A stretch of 64,000 nt of DNA, taken from assembly GCA_029215795.1 (NCBI GenBank), contig JARDYH010000003.1, positions 97,558,609 through 97,622,608 of the forward strand, given 5' to 3'. Position numbers and translations under genes: made by a program. Source of the DNA: Anniella stebbinsi. Lineage: Eukaryota; Chordata; Lepidosauria; Squamata; Anniellidae. Position 1 is the stretch's first letter. Every line of letters begins with the position of its first letter. The notes under the pieces are model-generated. The model saw nothing but the letters and a program-made list of their open reading frames with translations, was not told the DNA's origin and did no database searches. This document shows positions 1 to 11,980 of this stretch, one piece after another.

Positions 1-585
1 TCGTCATTTTAGTGCAGGCACCAATGAAATCAGCAATTACATACATGCAGCGCCCCTTTTAGTTAGCGGTTCCTTCGCTTTCTGCATCGCCATGCCTGCT
101 ATACAGTCATCACAGGGGAAGTGGAAGCCTTCTGAGATGGCTGTGTTAGCTGTGTCATCAAGCAGTGCCGCCACAGTAATCAGAACCTGAGGGATGTAAT
201 GGTGCTTCAGTGAGGTAGGAGAAACGGATGCGTCGTATGGGAAAATTGCAAGAGGGGATTTAAAAAGCTCTACTGTAAGCATGCTCCGTAAGAAGAGCAA
301 AAATCTCTCCAAAAAACGAATGCTAAACACGAAGTGGCAGACGCAGCGAGCGTATCAGTTGGCAGTCCAGAGCAGCCATAGAGCCTGCTGGCTAGAGTGG
401 CCCCGCCTAGTTAGGCCACTCTGCACTGGAAGCGCCATGCCTTAACCCATTAACCACAGCCCCTTAACCACAGACACGTGTCAAACAACACTTTTAGCCA
501 TGGTTAGTGCCGCTAACCATGTTGCACAATGAGGTTAGTGAGCCTAACCACAGTGTGGTTAACAGGGCAGATAGTTAGGGAAAAC
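1..585. other. unassigned edge sequence
   Basis: No gene recognised. A 97-codon open frame on the minus strand (37-330) has no motif I can place and may be a decayed transposon piece. From about 430 onward the sequence is rich in short TTAACCACA and GTTAGTG motifs, in both orientations, which resemble the interior of the palindromic element that follows, so this stretch is probably part of, or next to, a non-autonomous DNA transposon. Confidence 0.3.
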
Positions 586-677
586 GGGTGTTCAGACGAC
601 ACCGTTAATCATGCTGCCCTAACCACACTAACCACAAAAGGATTAACAGCATTGTTAATTATGTCGTCTGAACGGGG
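586..677. mobile_element. short hAT-like palindromic element
   Basis: The two ends are inverted copies of each other: TGTTCAGACGACA near 590 and TGTCGTCTGAACG near 662, separated by about 65 bp of TTAACCAC-type motifs that also pair partly. This is the form of a miniature inverted-repeat transposon. The motif style resembles hAT MITEs of squamates. I could not define a target-site duplication, and the element may extend left to about 430. Confidence 0.5.
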
Positions 678-1065
678 TCATTATAGATAATTGGGGGGGA
701 TGTAATGTAGTAATAAAAAGATTACTTGTTCCTAAGTAAATATTTGCCACTTTGTTATTTAAATAAAATATTGTACTTATCGTATATATATTTGCATATA
801 TCAGGTGATCACTAAATTGTGAAATTATCATATTCTGAGAACAGAAAGAAGACAAAGCTGTATTATGTGCCCGCATTTCATTTTAAAATTTCAAAATTAA
901 ATGACTATATGAATACAATTTGTGTTGGGTGGAACTTTTAATAATTTAAAAACAAAGTTAATTAGGATAAAGTGAAGGACCAGCAACTATTATTTTGGAT
1001 GTAGATGAATTGGAGTAATTTATATGAAGTTATAATTCAAAATGGAACTTGGTAATAGTTATCTG

Positions 1066-1246
1066 GCAGTATAATCCTATACCTCTTTATTCTGAAGTAA
1101 GTTCCACTGTATTCAATGGGATTTACTCCCAGGTTAGTGTGTATAGGATTGCAGCTTTGTAGTGCAATCCTATGCATGTCTACTCAGAAGCAGACCCTAT
1201 CCTACTTTAATAAGACCTACTCCCATGTAGATGTGTATAATACGGT
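1066..1246. repeat. two copies of CAATCCTATGCA palindromic repeat
   Basis: Two adjacent copies of a short interspersed palindrome. Each arm begins with GCAATCCTATGCATGT or its complement and contains an AGTAAGTCCCATTGA-like core, so each copy can fold back on itself. The same unit recurs at about 7285, 17390, 42512, 43347, 43500 and 50018, so this is a dispersed family, probably a MITE. No coding capacity. Confidence 0.5.
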
Positions 1247-3187
1247 AGCCTAAGTGACTATTGCTCTAAATTATTGGCGGTATTGGCTTATTAATTAAAA
1301 TATGAACAAGTTCTTGTCTGTCTGAAAAGTACAAAGAGACCTATAGTACTTGGAAGACTAAAATTTTCATCATAGCTTTGTGGACTCAAGACCCCGTTGT
1401 CAGGTGCCACAGCACAGGATTATTTGTTCCCTTTGTTACAATAGATTAGCACAGTTGTCCTTGTGGAATTTATAACCGAAAATTGTTGACCACAAATGTG
1501 ATGTTGCACTTGTAAAAATTACAAGTGAGCCAGAAGGCATAATTTTGGCAGCAAAATTCATTTTCTATTTAAACTTCACTTTATAAATTATTCCATGTGC
1601 GTTTAAAATAAAACAATTACTGTAACGTAAGATTCCCCCATGTAACGTATAGAAACTAATCAAAGAATGTATGGTATTAAAAAAATCCCTTAAGTTTGAC
1701 ATATAGCTGCAAGCAACAAGCAAAAGTGGCTATTCTTCAAAACCAGGCTAGGGTTTGAGCTGTAACAAATAAACAAAAATGTCTAGCTCAATCAAAGGAG
1801 GACCACTTTTACTTTATTGCAATCTGGTCATTGTTCAGAGTGACTTAGAGAAAAAACATTTAATGCTTGGATTTGGAGTCATTAAATAAAGAGGATGGTC
1901 AGGTATCATCTTGATGGAGATCACTGTCGGAGAATTAATCATTCTTGGCAAGCTGTACTTCTTTGTTTTTCTATTACATTTTGCATGGAATTAGTCTCTG
2001 ATTTATAATGACTTCTCGAGACAATGTTATCCTTCTTGTCTACAATGTTTTATGTATGGGCTTAATTAGATTTGGAGCCCCCCTTGTTTTACAGATACAA
2101 AAATGGAGATAGATTCCCATCCTTAAGGCTCAGTATATATGTTAAAAAAGTGTTTGGGTCTGTACAATTTATGTACAGTCACAGGTGTTCATATATGTTG
2201 CAGTTAAATTGAAGGTTCCTGGGGAGCTCAACAAAAGTAGAGGAAAGGAATGCTTGATAGGCAAAAGTAAGGAGAGATATAAACCTACGAGTGATCAGAA
2301 ATGGGAAGTGAGAAAGCAGTGAAGGTGTGGATAGTGTTCATGAAATTATCTCCAGAGATAAGAGAACAAGTAAAAAAAGTGATGCCATATAATGGCTGAT
2401 GGAGAACTGGACATGGGATGATAAAGGAATAGATGAGAGATAAGAGCAGAGAGGAAGAGGATGCAAAATCTTTCTGCCAGAGTTTGAATCAAGGCTGATT
2501 CTAGCAGAAAAACAGAGCATAAAACATAACAAACATAAGTTGCAAAGGCTGGCAATAGAACCATATTGGGAAAAATTAAGCAATGAAAGGACAGGTTCAA
2601 AGCAGCAGTGATTTATTTATATTGTTCTCTACTGAGAGGATTTGTGTGGTAAAATCCTCAACTAGAGAGTGAAGAACAGAAATTAATGCATGGGCACTAT
2701 TTTTGGTAGCAGTGCCTGCCTTGAACACAGAAAGCCTTAGGTTTCTGATAGGTGGTGAGGATTGCTTCCTGTCCAAGGAAAGTTGACGGTGATGAACAGA
2801 TATAATTGTTCATGAAGTCTATGAAAGAGTATCACTGCCATCAATAACAACAACAACATTATGGTGATTGCTGCCTTACAGCAGATTGTCAGGGTCAGCC
2901 TGGGACTGTAGGTGACTGTAACTAAATCTAGACCTGGAGGGTTGGTTCTCTGGTTCAGAGTGCCTGAGGTCACTGATTTGAGCTGGAAGCTAAAACCTAA
3001 GCGTAAGTAGCAGAGGGTTGGCCACACTCTTAGTATTTAGTACCTGGCCTGGCCAAACTGTAGGCGCCATAATTCCCATTGACCACAGAGACTGATGTTT
3101 GCATATCTCTATTCTGTTTTGGGCCAGAAGAGGGCTCTTGTGGTCTATGGCCGCACAGTAATTTACTGGAATAAGTCGTGTAGTAAT
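1247..3187. other. AT-rich non-coding stretch
   Basis: No exon, RNA gene or recognisable repeat was identified here. Open frames on both strands are short and lack motifs. It is read as 5' flanking or intronic DNA of MPPED1. Confidence 0.4.
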
Positions 3188-3272
3188 TTATTTATTAATT
3201 ATTTTATTTATTACATTTGTATACCGCCCCATAGCCGAAGCTCTCTGGGTGGTTTACATAGGATTAAAAGTG
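3188..3272 (-). mobile_element. L2 LINE 3' end fragment
   Basis: On the minus strand the end of an L2 element is visible: a conserved stem around ACCGCCCCATAGCCGAAG (as written on +) followed by an AAATA-type simple tail (TTTATTTATT on +). The same 3' end occurs at 10381 and 29654. Only about 85 bp are left. Confidence 0.6.
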
Positions 3273-5217
3273 ATAGGGTTAAATTTTAAGTCTTCACTAT
3301 ATATTGAGTTGAAGCTAAAGACTCCTCTCTGAAACTGTTCTTGTGTTTTACTTTCATTTCCTGATTCCGTTCAAAACTTGCTTGTTCTTCAGTAAATAGC
3401 TTATGATGTGGGGCTACCAAAATGTGAGTAGATTCTGCGTTCTTTAAAAGTGAGGACTTAACAGGCCTCAACTTCAGATGCTGAGGCTCCTGGTTCAAGC
3501 CCTTTAATTCCTATTCTTGGTAGTTGAACAGTTCACCAGTACAATAGCAGTTTAACTGGTTTACAACTGGCTGCACTGTTGAACTCTAAGCCCAAGCAAC
3601 CACAGGCGTTCCTGTTCCTCCTCACAAGCATGAATGTAGGATACCCAGAGTTTTTTTCTAGCTAATAACCACTTGCCTTCGTAATTTGTCTTGCAATTCT
3701 GGCAACACACTTAATTGTAATTTAACATTAATATCAATAAGCTGTTCAAAACCCCAAAAAATGGTTTTTAAAAATCCACAGACAACTGTAGTTAGAAAGA
3801 TGCCTAGATTTGTAGGTTTTGAAACGTAATTCATAACAATTCTGTCTTTGAGAAATGTATGGGAGTGAGAAAGAAAAGGGAGAAATCTTAAATGACACTA
3901 TAGATGTAAGCTTAAAATGTCCCCAGGGACTTCATTCTCCTTTCAGGATATTTGTTTAAGTTCCATTGACAGTAATGGCAGATGCATAATGCAGTCAAAT
4001 TTTGATGAGATGGCTTATAAGTGCATGTTTTGGTGATAGAAATAGTTTCAACTTAAAATTACACCTGATAAAAAGGTCTCTTCATTTAAATTTTCAGCTC
4101 AGGCTGTAATGGCTTATAGGCAGTTATTCTTACAGTTCTGCCAGTATTTATGTATAAAACTGACCTGAGACGGCACATGCCTAAATGTCCACTGTTCATG
4201 CTAGTATTGATGTCAGTTCCATAAATTAGGTTTAAAGCATTTATTAGATCACTGAAAACCCAATAATAGGTTTTAAAACTGTAGTTTCACACCCCCCCCC
4301 CTCCCCACACATCCCATGCTATGGTGATTCCAAATGTTGACATCCTGGGAGCGATCAGTCATTGCCGAAAGACAAGTAGTTGTTGTTGGTGGGTTCTGCA
4401 TGAGGAACTGAGTGGAATTCTGCAGGCGGTCTCTGCTTCATACAGGCCGTAAACTCTGTTGCTAGGCAAGAGAGTGGTGTTGACAGGCTGAGGTGAAAGT
4501 GGTAGCACTTTGCCTTAAATGGCCATTAATATTCATTTGCTCCAGTCCACCGATCCCCATGTGATGGAACTGTGCATGAGAATTATTACATTCTTTTCAG
4601 CCATATGGATGGATCATGGCCATGTCTCAGAAGATAGACACCTGCCCACCTTAATCAAAAGATAGAGTCAGCACAAAAGAGAGGAGATCACTGAGATATT
4701 TAAATCATCTCCATATTTTTTATTTTTTTTGCAGCCACAGGGTGCTCCGATCTGGACAGGGAATGCAGCACGATGGGAAGGGGGATTTAATACATCCCCT
4801 TTACTTTTTTTCCTGATGAAAAATTCCCCCCTCCTCTAACTTTCCCTGCTATGAAAACCATATATGCACTATTTCTCAAACAGCTGGATGGGGGGGGGGG
4901 GCATTTTCCATTAGTAAAGTTATACAGCAGGGGAAATGTTGTGTTGTGGGTAGCATTGGTCCCCTTGCATTTTTAATTTGAAAAAGAGAGAGCGGGGGGG
5001 GTATTCCCTCACATCTGTTGTCATGTATAGTTTGGTTTTCGATTGATCAATAAGTATGGGAAATGCTTTTAACTTTGAACCATGTAGTTGCACCATTCTT
5101 TCACCCTGGATCTTAATGGTTTTTCCTCCTCTAACTCATAAAATGTGTTATTTTACAAAGAAGCATCTTAGTGTAGCTTGTTAATATATGATAACTCTTG
5201 TTTAATGTTTTTTTAAT
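3273..5217. other. non-coding stretch
   Basis: No gene or RNA was recognised. It contains homopolymer runs (C-run near 4291, G-run near 4890 and 4994) and AT-rich DNA. Treated as unassigned MPPED1 flank or intron. Confidence 0.4.
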
Positions 5218-5220
5218 TGA

Positions 5221-5576
5221 GGCTGCCTCTACACGAGACGTTTAAAGCTCTTTGAAGTCTCATTAAAAATTTTACCTCTACAAGAGCGGAGCGTAAATCG
5301 GGAGTTGAGGCGCTTTATCTCTCCGATTATGCGCATTATCGAATGCACGTTAAATAGCGAGTTTTATTTTGCTCCGGCCGTTAAAGCGCATTTTGCCTAT
5401 GTGAACAAGCGATTCTCCGCATTAACTACTTGTAAAGCGCATTTCAAACAACCGGTAAGGCCACCAGTTGTGCGCTCAATTACCTCTTGCGTACAAGCAT
5501 TTACGATAAAACACTTCAGCGATTATGCACATAATTGGCTAACCAGGCGTCAAACAGAATCCATCTAGAGGGGGTC
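5221..5576 (+). mobile_element. GCGC-motif TIR element, copy 1 (356 bp)
   Basis: Begins GGCTGCCTCTACA and ends TAGAGGGGGTC, short imperfect inverted termini. It is flanked by the 3-bp direct repeat TGA (5218-5220 and 5577-5579). The interior is full of GCGCATT and AAAGCGCA motifs in both orientations. It has no coding capacity, so it is a non-autonomous DNA transposon. It has the same length as copy 3. The 3-bp duplication excludes hAT (8 bp) and mariner (TA); Harbinger, Zator, Chapaev3 or Academ are possible on duplication length, but I cannot choose. Confidence 0.8.
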
Positions 5577-5579
5577 TGA

Positions 5580-6838
5580 GTGAGGGAAAGTTAAAACATC
5601 GGTTGTCTTGGCATAAGAGACTAAAACACACAAAAAAGTCCTTATTGGTAACAGTTGAACCTACTTTATGGTACTTGCTTACATATCTGTTATCTTTCTT
5701 TCTCAATATGTCTTTTTGTTTCAGTTGATACAATCTGCATTTTTCTTGCATCATCAGCATTTTATGTATTTTCAAATCTCATTTGAAAATGCATCTGTCT
5801 CCTCCACACATTAACCTCTTAATTTCCACTTTTCTCTCTATGTAATTCCAGCTATTTATAAATTGTATGTTGTACATTGGATTCAATATAGGTCTGTAGT
5901 TCAGTGAAGTTGCAAAGTTACAAGAGATCATCAAATTGGGATTTTGGGGGGGGGGATACAATGTATATCTTGAGGTGAAGTGATGCCCCAAAAAATGAAT
6001 AGTGAACAATGTAAACTAAAGAACAGTGGATAAATGATGGAAAGAAACACATTATAGAAGCAAAGCACATGATTTGAAAAATGGAGATCAGGAAGGAAGA
6101 CTGCAGAATAACAAGAAAAGATAGACTAAGAAATATGTGATTGAAAAATGGCATGCAAAAGATGAAGTGGAATTATTTCCTGTAGAGTATAACATAGTAA
6201 CAAGGATGGAAAATGGCAGAGTAAAGAGCAAATATCTTGTAGTAAAAACAAAAACAAAAAACCAGAGGCCTGTAATACTTAAAGATCTTGTGGCATGAGC
6301 TTTCTTAGGCAAGATGCAGAAAATAGTAAGCTCTTGCCTGCAAAAGGTCATACCTTGATAAGAACTAGCTAGAACTAGCTATGTGCCACACAACTCTTGG
6401 TTCTCTTAGGACAGAAGCTCTGAGAGCATCCATTCACACTTATCCTTCCCTGCCACTTGGCTACAACACATCTGGCCATGCCCTGGCAATTTGAAATCTG
6501 CCTCATCTGTTGGGGCTCCCAGTTTGGGGCTCCCAGTTGGGGCTACACAGACACCAGGGGATGGATTACTCAGTGCTTTGTTGGAAGGAGTGTAAGGTCT
6601 TGACCAAAGGCAGCCTATGTGAAGCCACTATTGCTCTGGGGCAAAACAGAGAGACGAAGGGTAGATCAACCTGCTTGTACCTCCTTCCCATCTGCTAGTG
6701 CTGTGGATGCCCCATTGTCTCCAAATGTGGGGCTTTATTACTCTGTCCATTTGGAACAGAGGGAAGAAACTGTCTTTTGCTGCAACAGAACAACATTGCT
6801 GCTCTTCTGCTATCCCATAACTTGTATGTAGTTTAAAA
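5580..6838. other. non-coding stretch
   Basis: No gene, RNA or clear repeat. There is a small duplication of AGAACTAGCT near 6361-6380. Open frames here lack motifs. Confidence 0.35.
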
Positions 6839-7284
6839 GAACAATCCTATGGCCTCTAGACAGGGTCTTGGGGAGGGGGCATAGGATTGATCAGTTTACT
6901 GGCTCTGAGGTTGGAGTCAAGGTTCCAACCTCGGACCCAGTAAACCGCACTCTTTACCCCCCCCATAGCTGGCATAGAGAGAACTGCACTGGCTACTTCC
7001 CCTCACTTCGAAACCTAAGTGTGGAGATTGGGAAAAGAGGGCGATCTTGGGAGCAGGAAGGAGAGGAGACCGGGGAAGCTGCCTTATGCTGCTTCCTGTG
7101 CTTGCCCCAGCCTCCTTCCTCCCACTCCGAAGTGCCGCAGCTAGATGGGCAAAATTGCCTGTCCAGCAAAAATGCATGGTAGCTGGAGCATGAAGGCGAG
7201 GATCCTACATTAGGATCCTACATTAGGATACTTTGCAGCCTCAAACTTCAGAGACTGCTGACTAACAACATAGGATTGTGCCCT
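6839..7284. mobile_element. TIR repeat family B, copy 1
   Basis: The stretch is bounded by ACAATCCTATGGCC at the left and the inverted ATAGGATTGTGCCCT at the right. A second copy with matching termini and related interior lies at 53279-53734. Shared interior words include GCTAGAYRGGCAAAA and an AGGAGA-rich block. A duplicated AGGATCCTACATT occurs near 7198-7225. It is a plausible non-autonomous element of about 450 bp; the target duplication was not resolved. Confidence 0.45.
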
Positions 7285-7373
7285 AAGGCTGCAGTCCTAT
7301 ATATACTTAACGTGGTGGGAATAAGTGCCATTGAACTAAACGGGACTTAATTCTGAGTAGCTGAGGGGGATCG
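7285..7373. repeat. CAATCCTATGCA-type palindromic repeat
   Basis: Another diverged copy of the dispersed palindrome seen at 1066, with the GCAGTCCTATATA arm and the ATAAGTGCCATTGAAC core. It directly abuts the TIR repeat to its left. Confidence 0.4.
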
Positions 7374-9180
7374 CACTGTCAGTTGTATATACACTACTCT
7401 TCATGTCTCATGTTATCACTCAAACCAATGTTATAGCTGATGAGTTGTAATTAAAAAAATAACTTTAGAGGGCAGAAATGAAAGTTGGTGATGATGATTA
7501 AATTAGGTATACACTACACACCTTGTTCATTTTAAACCTCTCAAATTTATTGTTTAAAATTTAAAATCATTAATGTAAAAAATATTTTTTTACTTGTGTA
7601 TTTTTGCGGCATAAATCCTGTAGTGGCCTAAACCCAGGGAAACAATTGATTTGTTATTGTTCTAAGATTTAGGGTTGGAAATGATCTGTTCATAATACAC
7701 TTGTTTGGTGATCATCTCATTACATGTAAGTTTCCTACAAAACTGTTAACTGCTGTTTGTGCTATTCTGAATACTAAAATCTATATATAATAGTTTATTT
7801 GAAATAGGGATGGCAGGCGGGGATCAGCTCTTTGCCACTGTGTGTTAAAATTACAGACACAGGCCAACATAGGAGTTGGCCACATATGAGCTTGCTACAT
7901 GTGCTCATTGCTTCCCTGTTCTGATGCTGCAACACCACCATGATTGCATGAGGGTGCAGGGATGATTCTTGCACATCATCTTCTCCAGAACAATCGCACT
8001 CCTGATAGCCTGCCGTTCAGCAGCCTGAGGGTTCTCAGGAGCTTGCTTCCAGGCACAGGCAAAATGCTTTTTGACACCTTATTTCCAATGTGAACAGCAT
8101 CAGAACTATGTTGGAGGTCTCTATGCATCATAATATCACCATTCCTTCTAATAGCACTTGACTGCCTATCATGTAAGAGATAGAACATGGCCATCTAAAA
8201 TAAGGTGGGTGCTTTCTGCATACTTGGGAAATTCCTGGGGGTGTTGAGAAGGTTGTTCTTTATAGCTGTACTGCTCAGGACACTTTGAGATCTGTCAGAG
8301 TATTTCCATAGTAAATCGTACGAGAAGGACAACTTATGACTCTCTGGATGTTGCTATACTGGAACTCTCCTCATCCCTCACCATTAACTATGCTGGCTGG
8401 GGGTGATGGAAGTTGCAGTCTAACAACATTTGGAGAGTGACAAGTTACTCACCCCTGTATTAGAACATTTCTTTTGAAAATTAACGCTTCCCTTCTCCTT
8501 TTCCCCAACTCCTTTTATTTTAATGTTACTTCACGGCACAAATATAGCATCTGCGACTGTTCATTTAAGCACCATTTCTGTGCAAAACCGTATCCTTTAC
8601 TACATGGTTTTGTAGAGTAGCGCTTGAGGATAAGGAATCATTTATTTGAGTCTCAGATTGCCTCCCACTTGGTGAAAGGAAATGGTAGGCATCTTATAGT
8701 TGTCCTGTGTGTTATCTATGCAAAGAGTTAGTTCTCTGAAGTTAAATGATTTAATTGAGGATTTTATCTTTTGATTTTAAATGTTTTTAGTACAGATGTT
8801 TTGTATTTTCTGTTTTTAAATGTTTTGAAGCTGGATTTTTTTATAAGTTAAATGTTTTATGTTGTAAACTGTTTCAAGATGGCTTTTAGATATAGACAAC
8901 CATTCTATAAATTGACTAAATAAATAAAGAGTTGAACGTATCATTCCAGAGAATGAGAAATGAGAAGTGAAGAGCTATTATAAAAATGTAATACACTCTA
9001 TGAGTAACTAAATTGTAATTTGAGCTTTATACAGTTTAAAATGTCTAAAATGGAACATACCATTTTAAAAAATGGCTGTCACTTGTGCTGTCATATGAAT
9101 AATGAGAACTATATTCTTAAAACCTTAGTGAGGAAGAGAGGTTTGTTACGTATTATAAATAGAATTAAAAGCCCTACTAA
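7374..9180. other. non-coding stretch with one foldback repeat
   Basis: No gene recognised. At 8378-8458 there is a diverged copy of a common foldback repeat (GCTGGCTGGGGGTGATGG followed by ACATTTGGAGAGTG), better seen at 16556 and 20285. The rest is AT-rich and unassigned. Confidence 0.4.
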
Positions 9181-9945
9181 AAAAATAATCTGCAAACAGT
9201 TACATTACCAGCATTTAGTAAATATGCTGTGGAGCTACCCAGTTAGTCTGGATTACTGCAATGCGTTATATGTGGGACTGCCTTTGAAAACAGTCCGGAA
9301 ACTTCAACTGGTACAAAACAAGGCAGCCAGACTGTTAACAGGGACTGGCCAACGAGACCATATTACGCCCGCCCTTTTCCAGCTTCACTGGCTGCCGGTC
9401 CAGGTCCGGGCCTGATTCAAAGTGCTAGTATTAACATTCAAAGCTCTAAACGGCTTGGGACCAGGTTATCTGAAGGAACAACTCCTCCCATATGTACCTG
9501 CCCAGACACTAAAATCATCCTCGGGAGTCCGTTTTTGTGAGCCCCTGACAAAGGAAGTGAGGCAGGTGGTTACCAGGAGGAAGGCCTTCTCTGCTGTGCC
9601 CCCCCCCCCCCCCCCCGGCTGTGGAATGAGCTCCCTAGAGAGGTTTGCCTGGCACCTACATTATACTCTTTTAGACACCAGGTGAAGACCTTCTCATTTT
9701 CTCAGTATTTTAACAGTTTATCAGTTAAATTTTTAACTTTGCTGTTATAAATCTGTATTTTAAATTGGTATTAATTTTTCATTGCTGCGTAGTTTTATCC
9801 TGCTTGTGTTCTTATATTGTATTTTTAAACTGTTGTTGTTTTATATTTTGAATGGTTTTTATGGTTTTAATTTTTATAAACCGCCCAGAGAGGTTTGGCT
9901 ATTGGTCAGTATAAAAATGCAATAAATAAATAAATAAATCCTTTT
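9181..9945 (+). mobile_element. L2 LINE 3' fragment
   Basis: The 3' end of an L2-type LINE reverse-transcriptase ORF. The translated piece around 9248-9415 reads [16 protein letters not shown] and [14 protein letters not shown], typical of the C-terminal part of L2 ORF2, and continues after a stop and frame change with [16 protein letters not shown]-run at about 9600-9616 breaks the frame again. The 3' UTR ends in an AAATA tail near 9930. It is 5'-truncated and dead. A closely related copy lies inverted at 10381-11121. Confidence 0.8.
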
Positions 9946-10287
9946 GGAATGAAGCCTTAACCGGGATTGAGACAGTCCCAGAAGCCTCACTTCTGGGGGC
10001 TGGCATCAAACTATTTAACTTGTGCAAGTATACATTGACCACATCAAAAGTTTAAAAAATATATATTTAGGGGAACATTACCAAAATGGTGATTTTAAAG
10101 ATAGTTGCCACTGTGATGTAACATTGTACTTTGGCAAATGCATAAAAAACGATTGTTTACATTAATATGTTTTTTTTTTACCTTTAATAATTTTAACATC
10201 CCAGTGACAAAGAATGTGTACTTTGATTAACGATTATCAGTATTATCTGCACTGAGTGGTGGATAAGAGTCTTTTGCAGCTCTACGT

Positions 10288-10356
10288 GGAGGTGCCAGGA
10301 TTGAGTCTGGGACTTTTGCATGCAGAGCTTGTGTTCTGCAACTGAGCTATGGCCCT
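10288..10356 (-). ncRNA. tRNA-derived SINE fragment
   Basis: Read on the minus strand it resembles a tRNA gene: ATAGCTCAGTTGCAGAAC fits a Pol III A box with D-arm and TCAATCCTGGCA fits the B box and T-arm. Loss of cloverleaf pairing and lack of a terminator make it a SINE or tRNA relic, not a working tRNA. A second copy lies at 61490-61560. Confidence 0.5.
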
Positions 10357-10380
10357 TACCTGATATACTGGGAAGAATAG

Positions 10381-11121
10381 GCTTATTTATTTATTTATTT
10401 ATTGCATTTTTATACCGCCCTATAGCCGAAGCTCTCTGGGCGGTTCACAAAAATTAAAACCATAAAATAATTTTAAAAATATAAAACAAGCCACAATCCA
10501 AAAACAACAAATAACATACAATCTAAAAACACAACCAAAATAAAACCAGAATAAAACCAGCAGCAGGAATTAATACAGATTAAAATACAAATTTAAAACA
10601 GCAAGGATTAAAATTGAGTTAATTTAATTGTTAAAATACTGGGAGAATAAAAAGGTCTTCACCTGGCGACGAAAAGAATACAAAGTAGGTGCCAGGCGAA
10701 CCTCTCTGGGGAGCTCATTCCACAGCCGGGGTGCCACAGCGGAGAAAGCCCTCCTCCTAGTGGCCACCTGCCTCACTTCCTTTGGCAGGGGCTCACGGAG
10801 AAGGACCCCTGTAAATGATCTTAGGGTCTGGGCAGGTACATATGGGAGGAGGCGTTCCTTTAGATAACCTGGCCCCAAGCCGTTTAGGGCTTTAAATGTT
10901 AGTACCAGCACTTTGAATTGGGCCCGGACCTGGATCGGCAGCCAGTGAAGTTGGAAAAGGACTGGCGTAATATGGTCTCGTTGGCCAGTCCCCGTTAACA
11001 ATCTGGCTGCCCTGTTTTGTACCAGCTGAAGTTTCCAGACCGTTTTCAAAGGCAGCCCCACGTATAACGCATTGCAGTAATCCAAACGAGAGGTTATGAG
11101 AGCATGGATAACTGTAGCTAG
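10381..11121 (-). mobile_element. L2 LINE 3' part, split by a GCGC element
   Basis: Minus-strand L2 with an AAATA tail at its 3' end (10381-10400 on +), a short 3' UTR and the last 153 codons of ORF2 open from 11085 to 10624 ([16 protein letters not shown] ... [18 protein letters not shown]). The element is interrupted at 11121 by the 960-bp GCGC-motif transposon and resumes at 12082, so the L2 predates that insertion. The target sequence can be reconstructed across the break, with TAG duplicated. Confidence 0.85.
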
Positions 11122-11346
11122 GGCTGCCTCTACAAGAGCGATTTAAAGCTCTTTCAAGGTGCATTAAAAAAATTACCTCTACAACAAGAGCGATTTAAAG
11201 CTCTTTCAAGTCTCATTAAAAAATTACCTCTACAAGAGAGGAGCGCAAATGGGGCGTAGAGGCGCGTTATCTCCCCGATTGTGCGCATTATTGAATGCGC
11301 GTTAAATAGCGAGTTTTTTTTTGCTCCGTCCATTAAAGCGCATTTT

Positions 11347-11523
11347 GATGGGAAGCTGCTGCTGCCGCCGACACTCCTCGCGAGTCGCGGCGGGCTCGAG
11401 CTGCCGAACTGTCCTTTCCGCTCGCTGGAGCAGCATGAGGAGGGGGCTGCTGCTCCGGCGAGCGGAAGGGACAGTTCGGCAGCTCGAGCCCGCCGCGAGG
11501 AGCGGCAGCGGCAGCTTCCCATC
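11347..11523. repeat. large hairpin 1 in cargo
   Basis: Arms at about 11347-11434 and 11446-11523 are inverted copies, e.g. GGGCTCGAGCTGCCGAACTG in the first and its complement in the second, with roughly a dozen unpaired bases at the tip and a few mismatches and small indels. It would form a stem of about 75-80 bp. Confidence 0.8.
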
Positions 11524-11695
11524 CCGTTTGCATCTCCTCCTCCACCACCTCAGCCCCCAGTCGCCAGCCAGTTTCCCTCCAGTCACGAAAGCAGCCACAT
11601 TTCCAAGGCAGCCAAAGGTGCTTGGCAGCGTCCAGTAGCTCTCACGCACCCCTCTCTCGCCACTGTCCTCGGCTCCTGCTGAGGGGATCAGGCTG

Positions 11696-11980
11696 TCAAA
11701 AGGCGCTCCCCTCCCCTCCCCGCTGCTCCCCAGCTGGCTGGCTGGTAGGCTGTGGGCAGCACTGCTGCTTCGTCTCTGGGCGGACGCCCGCCCGCCCGCC
11801 TGCGACTCCTTCCCCGCAAGAGGGGCGACTCCTGCTCGGGGCCCGGCGGGAGGAGGAGGAGGAAGAAGAGGGGGTAAAGGAAGGCGAGGAGGAGGAGCAC
11901 TCGCCTGCTGCCCACAGCCTACCAGCCAGCCAGCTGGGGAGCGGCGGGGAGGGAAGGGGAGGGGAGGGAAGCGCCTTTTG
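11696..11980. repeat. large hairpin 2 in cargo
   Basis: Arms at about 11696-11762 and 11903-11980 are inverted copies. CAGCTGGCTGGCTGGTAGGC in the first is matched by its complement in the second, as is CAAAAGGCGCT at the outer ends. The loop is about 140 bp and GC-rich. Confidence 0.8.
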
